This document shows, piece by piece, positions 1 to 7,488 of a stretch of 64,000 bases of DNA (position 1 is its first letter; each line of letters starts with the position of its first letter). A program made the position numbers and the translations under genes. The DNA comes from UBA11524 sp045591175 (lineage in GTDB: Bacteria > Bacillota > Clostridia > Christensenellales > Aristaeellaceae): NCBI GenBank assembly GCA_045591175.1, contig JAZNSI010000038.1, positions 25,951 through 89,950 of the forward strand. Reading direction: 5' to 3'. The notes below the pieces were generated by a model. It saw only the letters and a program-made list of their open reading frames with translations, ran no database searches and was not told where the DNA came from.

Positions 1-386
1 AGGGTGGGGTAGCGCTTGTCGATCATGGGCTTGAGGGTACGGGTGTACCAGTCCATGGTCGCCTTGCCCTCGCCGCGGATGTTCATCTTCCTGTAGGAGA
101 AGTTGAAGGGGGAGTACTCGCGGAGCCGTCCGTTGTCGGGGTGGGAATTGCACTCCACCGCCACGATGATCATAGGCGTTTCCGTTTCATCCATGTACTC
201 CTTCATGCCCCAGCACTTGCCGTAGGTGGCGTCCTCGTCGAAGAACACATTGTGTCCGTCGAACATGTACAGCACGGGGAAGCGGGCGTCTTCGTCCTCC
301 TCAGCGCAGTCGGGGACGTACACATACACATTGCGGTCCTCCGTGCCGGTGGAGGCAGGATAGGGGATCGGCCATTTTTCGATCAT
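1..386 (-). CDS. Putative esterase, alpha/beta-hydrolase fold (partial)
   Basis: The reading frame opens at an ATG (complement of 384-386) and is still open at the window edge, so only the first 128 residues are seen. The N-terminus carries the short motif VYVPDC, then FPVLYMFDGHN (near residues 36-46), typical of the Esterase-D/enterochelin-esterase-like family, in which this strand and loop precede the nucleophile elbow. The catalytic serine lies in the part beyond the window. GGAG is placed about 9 bases before the ATG and a sigma-A promoter lies at 438-466. Substrate unknown. Family assignment is fairly sure. Confidence 0.75.
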   Translation of the reverse strand, partial: MIEKWPIPYPASTGTEDRNVYVYVPDCAEEDEDARFPVLYMFDGHNVFFDEDATYGKCWGMKEYMDETETPMIIVAVECNSHPDNGRLREYSPFNFSYRKMNIRGEGKATMDWYTRTLKPMIDKRYPT

Positions 387-437
387 GTGACACACTCCAT
401 TGATGCGGATGATCCAGCGGCAAAAGCCGCTCCGGAC

Positions 438-466
438 ATTTTACCACAGAACTACGCGGGACACAA
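438..466 (-). promoter_or_regulatory. Sigma-A promoter for the partial esterase gene
   Basis: On the minus strand TTGTGT and TAAAAT are separated by 17 bases, about 50 bases before the esterase ATG. Confidence 0.6.
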
Positions 467-520
467 GGCGCATTCGCGGCGAAAAGGGCATTTCCCGCGA
501 CTTTTTCTGCCAGCTGAGCA

Positions 521-550
521 GTAAAAAGCTCCCCGATTGCTCAGGGAGCC
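521..550 (-). terminator. Rho-independent terminator after the methyltransferase gene
   Basis: On the minus strand GCTCCC and GGGAGC form a stem followed by TTTTTACT, immediately after the stop at 562. Confidence 0.8.
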
Positions 551-561
551 TGCGGAATTGC

Positions 562-1317
562 TCATTCCTTCACCGCAACCAGCGTGAACTCGCCGGGCAG
601 CTCGGGCTTGAACCACGCGGGGTGCTCGTCGAAGCGGCGCAGCGTGAAGCCTGCTGCCAGGACAGCATTGATGATCTCGCTCATCGTGTACTTACGGTGG
701 CTGCACTTGGGGAAATTGCGGCGGACATCCGCCTCGTAGAAGCGGGCATGGGCCATCTCGCTCTCGTATACTTCCGTGGAGAAATAGCTCATGATGGGCT
801 GCTCAAGGCCCAGGGCGTCGTTGATTTTGTTGAAGGGGTGGAAATCGCTGCAGATCAGTTTGCCGCCGGGGCGGAGCAGTCCGCGCATGACGGCCATGAA
901 CTCCCCGATGTCGTGGAAATAGGAGAGGATGCCGCCCTCCATGAACACCACGTCGAACGCGCCGCCAAACCGGGGCATGTCGATCTCCAGCACGTTGCCC
1001 ACCTGGTAATCCAGCGGAACCCCGGCAGCAGCGGCCACCTCGGTGGCGTAGCGGCAGTTATCGGCGGACAGGTCGAAGACCGTTACCTGCGCACCCAGCA
1101 AAGCCAACGGAACAGCTTTTTTCCCGCAGGAGCCGCAGATGTTGGCGATGCGCATGCCGTCAAAGGCGTCAAAATACGCCGCATGCCGCCGGATAGCCTT
1201 CATCGGATCTGCCTTGAGCGTCTTCGCCAGCTCGGCAGGAGCGCCATTGTGGCTGCACCAGAAATCGTAGGCGTTGTACTCCCAGGCCCGCTTGTTCTGC
1301 GCGATGTAATCGACCAT
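562..1317 (-). CDS. Class I SAM-dependent methyltransferase
   Basis: A 251-residue protein with a Rossmann methyltransferase core: motif I is seen as ANICGSCGKKAVPLALLGA, followed by an acidic VFDLS strand end, then a VVFMEGG segment and LLRPGGKLICSDFHP, the usual post-motif III signature. The start at 1317 is chosen because GGGAGG lies 6 bases upstream; a longer frame to 1371 would run back into the tRNA terminator. The substrate cannot be read from sequence; the fold resembles generic type-11/25 methyltransferases. It sits directly downstream of tRNA-Leu with no separate promoter visible, so it may be expressed by read-through. Confidence 0.8.
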   Translation of the reverse strand: MVDYIAQNKRAWEYNAYDFWCSHNGAPAELAKTLKADPMKAIRRHAAYFDAFDGMRIANICGSCGKKAVPLALLGAQVTVFDLSADNCRYATEVAAAAGVPLDYQVGNVLEIDMPRFGGAFDVVFMEGGILSYFHDIGEFMAVMRGLLRPGGKLICSDFHPFNKINDALGLEQPIMSYFSTEVYESEMAHARFYEADVRRNFPKCSHRKYTMSEIINAVLAAGFTLRRFDEHPAWFKPELPGEFTLVAVKE

Positions 1318-1344
1318 GCTGCACCTCCCGCATGTTTGACGGAA

Positions 1345-1379
1345 AAGAAAAATCCGAACCCGTGTGAACAAGTTCGGAT
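1345..1379 (-). terminator. Terminator after tRNA-Leu
   Basis: Minus-strand stem ATCCGAAC/GTTCGGAT followed by TTTTCTTTT lies between the tRNA and the methyltransferase gene. Confidence 0.8.
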
Positions 1380-1387
1380 CAACTGGT

Positions 1388-1472
1388 TGGTGCGGTCGAC
1401 GGGACTTGAACCCGTACTCCTTTCAGAACACGCCCCTCAAACGTGCGCGTATGCCGATTCCGCCACGACCGC
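1388..1472 (-). tRNA. tRNA-Leu (anticodon GAG), CCA encoded
   Basis: The minus strand reads as an 85-nt tRNA with acceptor GCGGTCG pairing with CGACCGC, discriminator A and a genomically encoded CCA. The anticodon stem CACGT/GCGTG closes the loop TTGAGGG, giving anticodon GAG. The long variable arm and the GGTTCAAGTCC T-loop fit a class II leucine tRNA. It has a perfect consensus promoter just upstream and a terminator just downstream. Confidence 0.95.
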
Positions 1473-1492
1473 ATGCCGTAACAGCGAGAATC

Positions 1493-1521
1493 ATTATAGC
1501 AACCTTTTCCGCCTTTGTCAA
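1493..1521 (-). promoter_or_regulatory. Consensus sigma-A promoter of tRNA-Leu
   Basis: On the minus strand TTGACA, a 17-base spacer and TATAAT match the consensus exactly and lie about 20 bases before the tRNA. Confidence 0.85.
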
Positions 1522-1594
1522 TAGCTCAGGGCGGACTTTGCGCCAAGAATTTTTGCCTGTGGGCAATTTCGCGCCCCTTCGAATCATTTCCCCG

Positions 1595-1623
1595 TTGACG
1601 CAGCGCCAAAAGACTGGTAAAAT
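1595..1623 (+). promoter_or_regulatory. Sigma-A promoter of the DUF368 gene
   Basis: TTGACG, 17-base spacer, TAAAAT, about 40 bases before the ATG at 1666. Confidence 0.75.
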
Positions 1624-1665
1624 AAATATGATATGCATATCATGCTTTCACAGGAGGAATGAAAT

Positions 1666-2523
1666 ATGAATTGGATCGTGAAGATCATCCAGGGCGCGCT
1701 GATTGGCGCGGGCGGCGTGCTTCCCGGCGTGTCCGGCGGCGTGCTGGCGGTGCTCTTTGGCGTGTATAAGCCCCTGATGCGTTTGCTGGCCCATCCCGTC
1801 AAGGCCTTCAAGCAGACTGCGAAGGAAATGTGGCCCATTCTGGTGGGCTTTGTGATCGGCTACATCGGCATCGCCAAGGTGCTGGAGGAAGTCCTCAAGG
1901 CCTACGAGACCCAGGCGCTGGCGGTGTTTGTCGGCATGGCCATCGGCATTATGCCCTCCCTGTTCCGCGAGGCGGGAGAGAAGGGCCGCAACAAGGCCAG
2001 CTGGATCTCCCTGGCGGTGGTGTTCGTGGTCGCCTTCGCGATCCTGGGCGGCGCCCGCATCCTGGAGCTGCTGATCGTGCCCAACTTCTTCTGGAATGCC
2101 TTTGGTGGCGCTTGCCTGGCGCTGTCCATCATCGCCCCCGGCATGAGTGCTTCCGTGCTGATGCTGCCCCTGCAGATGAAGGCTGCGGACGGCTCCGTTT
2201 CCACCTTCTACGAGCACATCACCGGCGCGATCGGCAACCTGAACATGGGCGTGCTGCTGCCCGTGGCGGTGGGTGCGGTGCTGACCTTCGTGCTGCTCAC
2301 CCGCGCGGTGGACTGGATGATGAACAACCACTACTCCGTGATGTTCCACGGCATCATCGGCCTGGTGATCGCCGCGACCATCTTCACCATTCCCTTTGCG
2401 GCCTTTACCGCCGGCGTGTCCTCCTGCCTGATCCACCTGGTGTTCGTGGTGCTGGGCTGCGTGGCTACCCTGCTGCTGGATAAGTTCAACGCCAAGGTCG
2501 AGAAGCCCCCGGTGGAGGAGTAA
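1666..2523 (+). CDS. popT: DUF368 membrane protein, PopT-type undecaprenyl-phosphate translocase
   Basis: A 285-residue integral membrane protein with about eight hydrophobic segments. The N-terminal GAxIGxGGVLPGVSGG signature (residues 10-27) and its internal counterpart APGMSASVL (about 159-167) are the paired re-entrant-loop motifs of DUF368. Members of this family (PopT), like some DedA proteins, have been reported to return the lipid carrier C55-P from the outer to the inner membrane leaflet for reuse in wall synthesis. GGAGG lies 8 bases before the ATG. It is a single-gene unit between its own promoter and a terminator. The family call is firm; the specific function is inferred from the family. 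Confidence 0.85.
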   Translation: MNWIVKIIQGALIGAGGVLPGVSGGVLAVLFGVYKPLMRLLAHPVKAFKQTAKEMWPILVGFVIGYIGIAKVLEEVLKAYETQALAVFVGMAIGIMPSLFREAGEKGRNKASWISLAVVFVVAFAILGGARILELLIVPNFFWNAFGGACLALSIIAPGMSASVLMLPLQMKAADGSVSTFYEHITGAIGNLNMGVLLPVAVGAVLTFVLLTRAVDWMMNNHYSVMFHGIIGLVIAATIFTIPFAAFTAGVSSCLIHLVFVVLGCVATLLLDKFNAKVEKPPVEE

Positions 2524-2540
2524 GACCCAAAATACGAATC

Positions 2541-2574
2541 AAGGGAGACAGCGTGATGCTGCCTCCCTTTTGAT
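2541..2574 (+). terminator. Terminator (probably bidirectional) after the DUF368 gene
   Basis: AAGGGAG-CAGC and GCTG-CTCCCTT form a stem with TTTT on the plus strand; the convergent aldo-keto reductase gene ends only a few bases beyond. Confidence 0.75.
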
Positions 2575-2578
2575 ATGC

Positions 2579-3604
2579 TTACTTTTCCTCAAGGATCGTC
2601 CGGATGGCGGCCTTCTCTGCATCGGAGAGGGGCACATGCTTTTCGATGGTCTTGACGTTCTGTTCGATCTGTGCGGGACGGCTGGCGCCGATGATGACGC
2701 TGGTGATCGCCGGATTCTCCAGCACCCAGGCCAAAGCCAGCTGGGCCATGGTCTCGCCGCGTGCATTCGCGATGGCGTTCAGCCTGCGCACCTTGGACAG
2801 CACGTCCTCCGTCACGCCGGATTCGTTCAGGAACACGCAGGGGCCGGCCGCGCGGGAATCCGCCGGGATGCCGTTCAGGTAGCGGTCCGTCAGCAGACCC
2901 TGGGCCAGGGGGGAGAACACCGCCGCGCCGATGCCGCGCTCCAGCAGCACGTCGCACAGGGAGGGCTCGCCGGCTTCCACCCAGCGGTCCAGCATGTTGT
3001 AGCGGGGCTGGTGGATGGTCAGCGGTACGCCCATGTCCTTGAGAATGTCGGCGGCGCGGGCAGTCTGCTCAGCGCTGTAGTTGGACACGCCAACATAGAG
3101 CGCCTTGCCTTGCCGGACGATATCTGCCAGCGCGCCCATGGTCTCCTCCAGGGGAGTCTCGGGGTCGGGGCGGTGGTGGTAGAAGATGTCCACATAGTCG
3201 ACCTTCATGCGCTTGAGGCTCTGGTCGAGGCTGCTGATGAGATACTTGCGGCTGCCCCACTCTCCGTAGGGGCCTTCCCACATGTAGTAGCCCGCCTTGG
3301 TGGACAGGCAAAGCTCGTCGCGGTGGGCGCGCAGGTCGCTGTCCAGCACCCGGCCGAAGGTCTCCTCGGCGCTGCCGGGGAGGGGGCCGTAGTTATTAGC
3401 CAGGTCGATGTGGGTGACGCCCAGGTCGAAGGCGGTCAGCAGCATTTGACGGGAATTCTCATGCACATTGACGCTGCCGAAATTGTTCCACAGGCCAAGG
3501 GACACGCGGGGCAGCTTCAGTCCGGACTTGCCGCAGCGGGCGTATTCCATGCTGTGATAGCGGTCGGCAGCGGGGACGTAGAAGCCGGGAGCGGGCTTTG
3601 TCAT
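2579..3604 (-). CDS. Aldo-keto reductase, YghZ/L-glyceraldehyde 3-phosphate reductase-like
   Basis: A 341-residue NADPH-dependent TIM-barrel oxidoreductase. The catalytic tetrad is visible as D67 (HIDLANNYG), Y72, K103 (STKAGYYMW) and H143/H144 (DIFYHHRPD); the C-terminal SVIIGASRPAQIEQN is the cofactor-binding end. Over its whole length it resembles Escherichia coli YghZ (Gpr), including the CGKSGLKLP start and NNYGPLPGSAEE, so it probably reduces a small aldehyde such as L-glyceraldehyde 3-phosphate or methylglyoxal. AAGGAGG precedes the ATG. It follows the RNA methyltransferase gene by 26 bases and is probably co-transcribed with it. Confidence 0.88.
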   Translation of the reverse strand: MTKPAPGFYVPAADRYHSMEYARCGKSGLKLPRVSLGLWNNFGSVNVHENSRQMLLTAFDLGVTHIDLANNYGPLPGSAEETFGRVLDSDLRAHRDELCLSTKAGYYMWEGPYGEWGSRKYLISSLDQSLKRMKVDYVDIFYHHRPDPETPLEETMGALADIVRQGKALYVGVSNYSAEQTARAADILKDMGVPLTIHQPRYNMLDRWVEAGEPSLCDVLLERGIGAAVFSPLAQGLLTDRYLNGIPADSRAAGPCVFLNESGVTEDVLSKVRRLNAIANARGETMAQLALAWVLENPAITSVIIGASRPAQIEQNVKTIEKHVPLSDAEKAAIRTILEEK

Positions 3605-3630
3605 GGGGGATTCCTCCTTACAGAATCATG

Positions 3631-4755
3631 TTATGCCTTAAAGATCATGAACTCACATTCCAGCCGCCCGTTGTAGAGGCGGCGCTTCTTGTCGGCTTTG
3701 CGGCCAAAGGCGCGCTCGAACATGGGGTCAGAGGTGATGGCGCACAGGCTCCAGCCGGGGTGGCGCTTGAGGAGCTTGCCCATCTCCGCATAGAGCTTCT
3801 CGCAGGACTTGCGGTCGCTCAGGCGCTCGCCGTAGGGCGGATTGCACAGGAACACGCCCGGCTCGCCCTCAAGTTGAAGCTGCTGCAGGGGGATGTTGGT
3901 CAGCTCGATGCGCCCGGAAAGGCCTGCCTGATTAACGTGGCGCTGGGCCAGCTTGAGGGCCTCCGGGTCGATGTCGGAGCCGCTGATGCCGCTGACGCGC
4001 TTGAGCTCGAAATCCTCCTGGCACTGCTTCTTGATGAAGGCGCAGTCCTCGGCAGGGAAGAAGCCGAACTGCTCCATCGAGAAATGGCGGGTCAGGCCCG
4101 GTGCGCGGTGGCTCAGGCGAAAAGCAGCCTCGATCAGCAGTGTGCCGGTGCCGCAGCAGGGGTCGTGGAGGCGCATGCCCGGCCGCCAGGTGGAGAGTTC
4201 CACCAGCGTGGCTGCGAGGGTCTCACGCAGGGGAGCCTCGCCGTTCCAGGTGCGGTAGCCGCGGCGGTTCAGCGCCTCGCCGGAGGTATCCAGCGTCAGT
4301 CGTGCCACGTCGCCGTGCAGGGCGATCTCGATGGGGTACGCCACGCCGGTCTCCGGAAAGACGCTGCGCTTGTGGACGGTCTTCAGCCGCTCAATGATGG
4401 CCTTCTTGGTGATGGCCTGGCAGTCGCGGATGCTCATCAGCTGGCTGCGGGCGCACTTGCCGGATACGTTGATCTTCGCATCCACCGGGAGTACTTCCTC
4501 CCACTCGAAGGACTTCACAAACTGGAACAGCTCCTCAAAGGTGCGGCATTCCTTCTCCTTCAGGACGATCAGCACCCGGTCTGCGCAGCGCAGGCGCAGA
4601 TTTGCCAGGTAAGCGTCCGCAGCGCTGCCGGTGAAGCGCGCGCCGCCGATCTCGCCCTTGACGTCCTTCATGCCGAGGCGCTTGAGCTCAGCGCCGACCA
4701 CGCCTTCCAGGCCGAAGGCTGCGGTGGCGATCATGGTCATATTGGAAAAATTCAT
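3631..4755 (-). CDS. THUMP-domain class I RNA methyltransferase (RlmL/YpsC family)
   Basis: A 374-residue protein with an N-terminal THUMP-like RNA-binding half (residues 1-160) and a C-terminal methyltransferase half. Motif I is DPCCGTGTLLIEAA (near residue 197), an acidic GSDIDPEAL follows, and the NPPYGERL active-site tetrapeptide lies near 310. The NPPY type matches guanine-N2 or adenine-N6 transfer; relatives (RlmL N-terminal half, Bacillus YpsC) act on 23S rRNA. The start at 4755 follows AGGAG by 11 bases. An in-frame extension to 4905 is rejected because it would include the promoter at 4781-4809. Confidence 0.88.
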   Translation of the reverse strand: MNFSNMTMIATAAFGLEGVVGAELKRLGMKDVKGEIGGARFTGSAADAYLANLRLRCADRVLIVLKEKECRTFEELFQFVKSFEWEEVLPVDAKINVSGKCARSQLMSIRDCQAITKKAIIERLKTVHKRSVFPETGVAYPIEIALHGDVARLTLDTSGEALNRRGYRTWNGEAPLRETLAATLVELSTWRPGMRLHDPCCGTGTLLIEAAFRLSHRAPGLTRHFSMEQFGFFPAEDCAFIKKQCQEDFELKRVSGISGSDIDPEALKLAQRHVNQAGLSGRIELTNIPLQQLQLEGEPGVFLCNPPYGERLSDRKSCEKLYAEMGKLLKRHPGWSLCAITSDPMFERAFGRKADKKRRLYNGRLECEFMIFKA

Positions 4756-4780
4756 AGATGATTCAACTCCTGTCCTTACA

Positions 4781-4809
4781 ATCATACATGATGGAGGCAT
4801 AAAAGTCAA
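4781..4809 (-). promoter_or_regulatory. Sigma-A promoter of the RNA methyltransferase/aldo-keto reductase operon
   Basis: Minus strand TTGACT, 17-base spacer, TATGAT, about 25 bases before the start codon; divergent from the tig promoter. Confidence 0.75.
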
Positions 4810-4848
4810 AAGGAATCGCAAAAAGCCGCGATTTCCTTTGTAAAACCC

Positions 4849-4877
4849 TTGCATCCGGGGAAAATCTGTGATAAAAT
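4849..4877 (+). promoter_or_regulatory. Sigma-A promoter of tig
   Basis: TTGCAT, 17-base spacer, TAAAAT, about 80 bases before the tig start codon. Confidence 0.75.
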
Positions 4878-4955
4878 ATTCCGCGTGCGTAATGTGAAAC
4901 CGCATGTGAGGGGCCGAGCGAGGCCCTGTGATGAGAGTTCAGGAGGAATGAACCA

Positions 4956-6263
4956 ATGGTCAATTACGAGAAGATTTCCAGCAACAAGGCCAAGCTCGTC
5001 TTCACCGTTTCCGGCGAGGAGTTCGAGGCTGCGATGAATAAGGCTTACCTGCAGAACCGCGGCAAGATCAACGTGCCCGGCTTCCGTAAGGGCAAGGCCC
5101 CCCGCAATGTGATCGAGAATATGTACGGCAAGTTCGTCTTCGTTGAGGACGCGATGGACATCGTCTTCCCCGAGATGTACACCGCTGCCATCGAAGAGAA
5201 TGGCCTGAAGCCCGTTGACCGCCCCGAGATGACCGACATGGGCGAGTACGTCAAGGGCGAGGAAATGACCTTCACCGTGGAAGTGTTCGTCCGCCCCGAC
5301 GTCACCCTGGGCGAGTACAAGGCCCTGTCCGTTGAGGTCGAGCCCAAGCACGTCGTCACCGAGGAAGAGATCGACGAGCGCATCAAGCAGGACCAGCAGA
5401 AGGGCGCCCGCACCCTCGAGGTCACTGACCGCACTGTCGACTACAACGACACCGTGAACCTGGACTACGCCGGCTCTGTGGACGGCGTGGCTTTCGCCGG
5501 CGGCACCGCTCAGGGCCAGACCCTGAAGATTGGTTCCGGCCAGTTCATCCCCGGCTTCGAAGAGCAGATGGTCGGCATGGCCATCGGCGAGGAGAAGGAT
5601 CTGGAAGTGACCTTCCCCGAGCAGTACCACTCCGAGGAGCTGGCCGGCAAGGCTGCTGTCTTCCACGTGAAGGTCAACAGCATCACCGCCACCGAGCTGC
5701 CCGAGCTGGATGACGATTTCGCCCAGGACAACGGCTTTGACACCTTCGCCGACTACAAGGCCGACGTGGAGAAGAAGCTGAACGAGCGCGTTGAGTCCAA
5801 CTACAATGTCTCCATCGAGAATGCCCTGATCGAGGCCGCTGTCGCCAATGCCCAGATGGACATCCCTGAGGCCATGATCCAGGAGCAGACCAACTACATC
5901 CTGCGCGACATGGAGATCCGCATGATGTACCAGGGCCTGCGCATGGAGGATTACCTGAAGTACACCGGCCAGACCCGTGAGGCCCTGGCTGAGCAGTACA
6001 AGGGTGAGGCCGAGCAGCGCGTGAAGATCGAGCTGACCCTGGAAGCCATCCGCAAGGCCGAGGGTCTGGAGCCCACCGAAGAAGAGGTCGAGGCCCAGGT
6101 CGTTAAGCAGGCTGAGCGTATGGGCCAGGAGGTCGAGGCCTTCAAGGCTGGTCTGACCGACGAGCAGAAGTCCTACCTGTCCGACACCGCCGCCATCCAG
6201 AAGGTCTGCGACCTGCTGAAGGCCGGTGCCACCGTCACCGAAAAGGCTGCCGACGCTGAATAA
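4956..6263 (+). CDS. tig: Trigger factor (ribosome-associated chaperone/peptidyl-prolyl isomerase)
   Basis: A 435-residue protein with the three classic domains. The N-terminal ribosome-binding domain carries the GFRKGKAPR signature (residues 43-51), which docks at protein L23 by the exit tunnel. An FKBP-like isomerase domain covers about residues 150-245 (GSVDGVAFAGG, FIPGFEEQMVGM). The helical C-terminal chaperone arms fill the rest. Length is normal. CAGGAGG precedes the ATG and it has its own promoter. It is followed, after a repeat-filled spacer, by clpP-clpX, the usual tig-clpP-clpX order, which couples folding of new chains with their turnover. Confidence 0.97.
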   Translation: MVNYEKISSNKAKLVFTVSGEEFEAAMNKAYLQNRGKINVPGFRKGKAPRNVIENMYGKFVFVEDAMDIVFPEMYTAAIEENGLKPVDRPEMTDMGEYVKGEEMTFTVEVFVRPDVTLGEYKALSVEVEPKHVVTEEEIDERIKQDQQKGARTLEVTDRTVDYNDTVNLDYAGSVDGVAFAGGTAQGQTLKIGSGQFIPGFEEQMVGMAIGEEKDLEVTFPEQYHSEELAGKAAVFHVKVNSITATELPELDDDFAQDNGFDTFADYKADVEKKLNERVESNYNVSIENALIEAAVANAQMDIPEAMIQEQTNYILRDMEIRMMYQGLRMEDYLKYTGQTREALAEQYKGEAEQRVKIELTLEAIRKAEGLEPTEEEVEAQVVKQAERMGQEVEAFKAGLTDEQKSYLSDTAAIQKVCDLLKAGATVTEKAADAE

Positions 6264-6275
6264 TTGAACACAAAT

Positions 6276-6330
6276 ACGCGGGGGGAAAACGTGCAGGGGA
6301 TTCCTGCTGCGGGGTCTCTCCGCGTCTTTT
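6276..6330 (+). terminator. Probable tig terminator (long imperfect hairpin)
   Basis: ACGCGG pairs with CCGCGT around an inner GCAGG/CCTGC stem and is followed by CTTTTC. The stem is interrupted, so the call is moderate. Confidence 0.45.
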
Positions 6331-6338
6331 CAAAGGAA

Positions 6339-6388
6339 ACCAGCCCTCTCAGTCAGCTGATGCTGACAGCTATCCCAGAGGGAGAGCC
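6339..6388. repeat. Hairpin-forming intergenic element
   Basis: GTCAGC/GCTGAC and CCCTCT/AGAGGG arms form an extended imperfect hairpin. The sequence style (CCCTCTCAGTCAGC...GAGGGAGAGCC) resembles REP/MITE-like intergenic repeats that I recall from gut Firmicutes. Only one copy is in this window. Confidence 0.5.
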
Positions 6389-6480
6389 GTTTGGCCCGAC
6401 ATGATCCCGTCGGCCTCCGCAGGAGGTCGCCGCCTCTCACTACGATTGCAGTGACGACGAGTCTGCGCGACGCGAGGACT

Positions 6481-6528
6481 CTGTGAACGCCGCGCAAGTG
6501 TGGATAAAGTCTACTTCGGCGTTCACAG
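6481..6528. repeat. 12-bp perfect inverted repeat
   Basis: CTGTGAACGCCG (6481-6492) and CGGCGTTCACAG (6517-6528) flank 24 bases. It lies in the tig-clpP spacer, far from either gene, and could be the end of a decayed mobile element or a hairpin unit. Confidence 0.6.
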
Positions 6529-6681
6529 ATCCGAGCCAAAGCTCACGAACAAAACCGCACGAGAGCGAATCCCGGCAGCCCGCGCGATAGCGAGCGCGGC
6601 AAGACAACTCCGGCACCGCGCGCATCAGCACGCGCGCATACCCCCAAAGGAACCCTGCAAGAAAGATCGCGAAACGGGGTT

Positions 6682-6704
6682 CTTAGGGGCGTAACGCCCC
6701 TAAG
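6682..6704. repeat. 10-bp perfect hairpin CTTAGGGGCG/CGCCCCTAAG
   Basis: Perfect arms around TAA, with no T-run after the stem on the plus strand, so not a standard terminator. Part of the repeat cluster in the tig-clpP spacer. Confidence 0.55.
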
Positions 6705-6713
6705 CAGGTGCAG

Positions 6714-6802
6714 GGCAGCGCCCTGCCCGCCGGAGGCCCCTACGCTCACGGTTTTCTGGCCGATTTGGCGCGTCCGGCAGCGCCCTGCCCGCCGGAGGCC
6801 CC
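6714..6802. repeat. Two copies of a 27-bp direct repeat
   Basis: Positions 6714-6740 and 6776-6802 are identical over 27 bases (beginning GGCAGCGCCCTGCCC) and are spaced 62 bases start to start. Each copy contains the self-complementary GGCAG/CTGCC. The rest of the 605-base tig-clpP spacer has no convincing gene; short frames there lack a ribosome binding site. Confidence 0.7.
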
Positions 6803-6868
6803 CACTCATATCCCCACCTGCATCAGCATATACTATCCTGGCGGTTCCCGCCATGAAGGAGGTACACC

Positions 6869-7459
6869 ATGCCTTTGATCCCTTACGTTGTGGAGCAAAC
6901 CAACCGCGGCGAGCGCTCCTACGATATCTATTCCCGTCTGCTGAAGGATCGCATCATCTTCCTGGGCGGCGAGATCGACGATGACGTGGCCAATACCGTC
7001 GTTGCGCAGCTGCTCTTCCTGGAGATGGAAGACCCCGATGCCGATATCTGCCTGTACATCAACAGCCCCGGTGGCTCCGTGACGGCGGGCATGGCGATCT
7101 ACGATACCATGCAGTACATCAAGCCCCAGGTGCGCACGGTGTGCGTGGGCATGGCAGCCTCCATGGGCGCGTTTCTGCTGATGGCGGGCGAGAAGGGCAA
7201 GCGCTGTGCTCTGCCGAACTCCGAGGTTATGATCCATCAGCCCCTGGGCGGCGCTTCCGGTCAGGCGACCGACGTGCAGATCCGCGCGGAATGGCTGCTG
7301 AAGACCAAGGAGAAGATGATCCGCATGAAGGCCGAAATGACCGGTCAGCCTGAGGAGATCATCCGCCGCGACGTGGAGCGCGATCACTTCATGTCCGCCA
7401 AGGAAGCCCTCGAGTACGGCATCATCGACGAGATCTTTGATCCCCGCGCCAAGAAGTAA
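6869..7459 (+). CDS. clpP: ATP-dependent Clp protease proteolytic subunit ClpP
   Basis: A 196-residue serine peptidase, normal length. The Ser-His-Asp triad is S98 (GMAASMGAF), H123 (MIHQPLGG) and D172 (ERDHFMS). It forms the tetradecameric chamber fed by ClpX or ClpC. GAAGGAGG lies 7 bases before the ATG. clpX follows after 29 bases, so the two are probably one transcript, although the upstream repeat spacer separates them from tig. Confidence 0.97.
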   Translation: MPLIPYVVEQTNRGERSYDIYSRLLKDRIIFLGGEIDDDVANTVVAQLLFLEMEDPDADICLYINSPGGSVTAGMAIYDTMQYIKPQVRTVCVGMAASMGAFLLMAGEKGKRCALPNSEVMIHQPLGGASGQATDVQIRAEWLLKTKEKMIRMKAEMTGQPEEIIRRDVERDHFMSAKEALEYGIIDEIFDPRAKK

Positions 7460-7488
7460 TCGGAAGTAATCTTTTGTGAGGTATACGC

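Noticed and set aside
1364..1669. Short frame with a GRRDLNP-like start over tRNA-Leu
   Set aside because: It translates the tRNA gene itself; such frames are a known source of spurious proteins.
6440..6854. Several short frames in the tig-clpP spacer
   Set aside because: No ribosome binding sites, translation follows the hairpin repeats and no frame resembles a protein.
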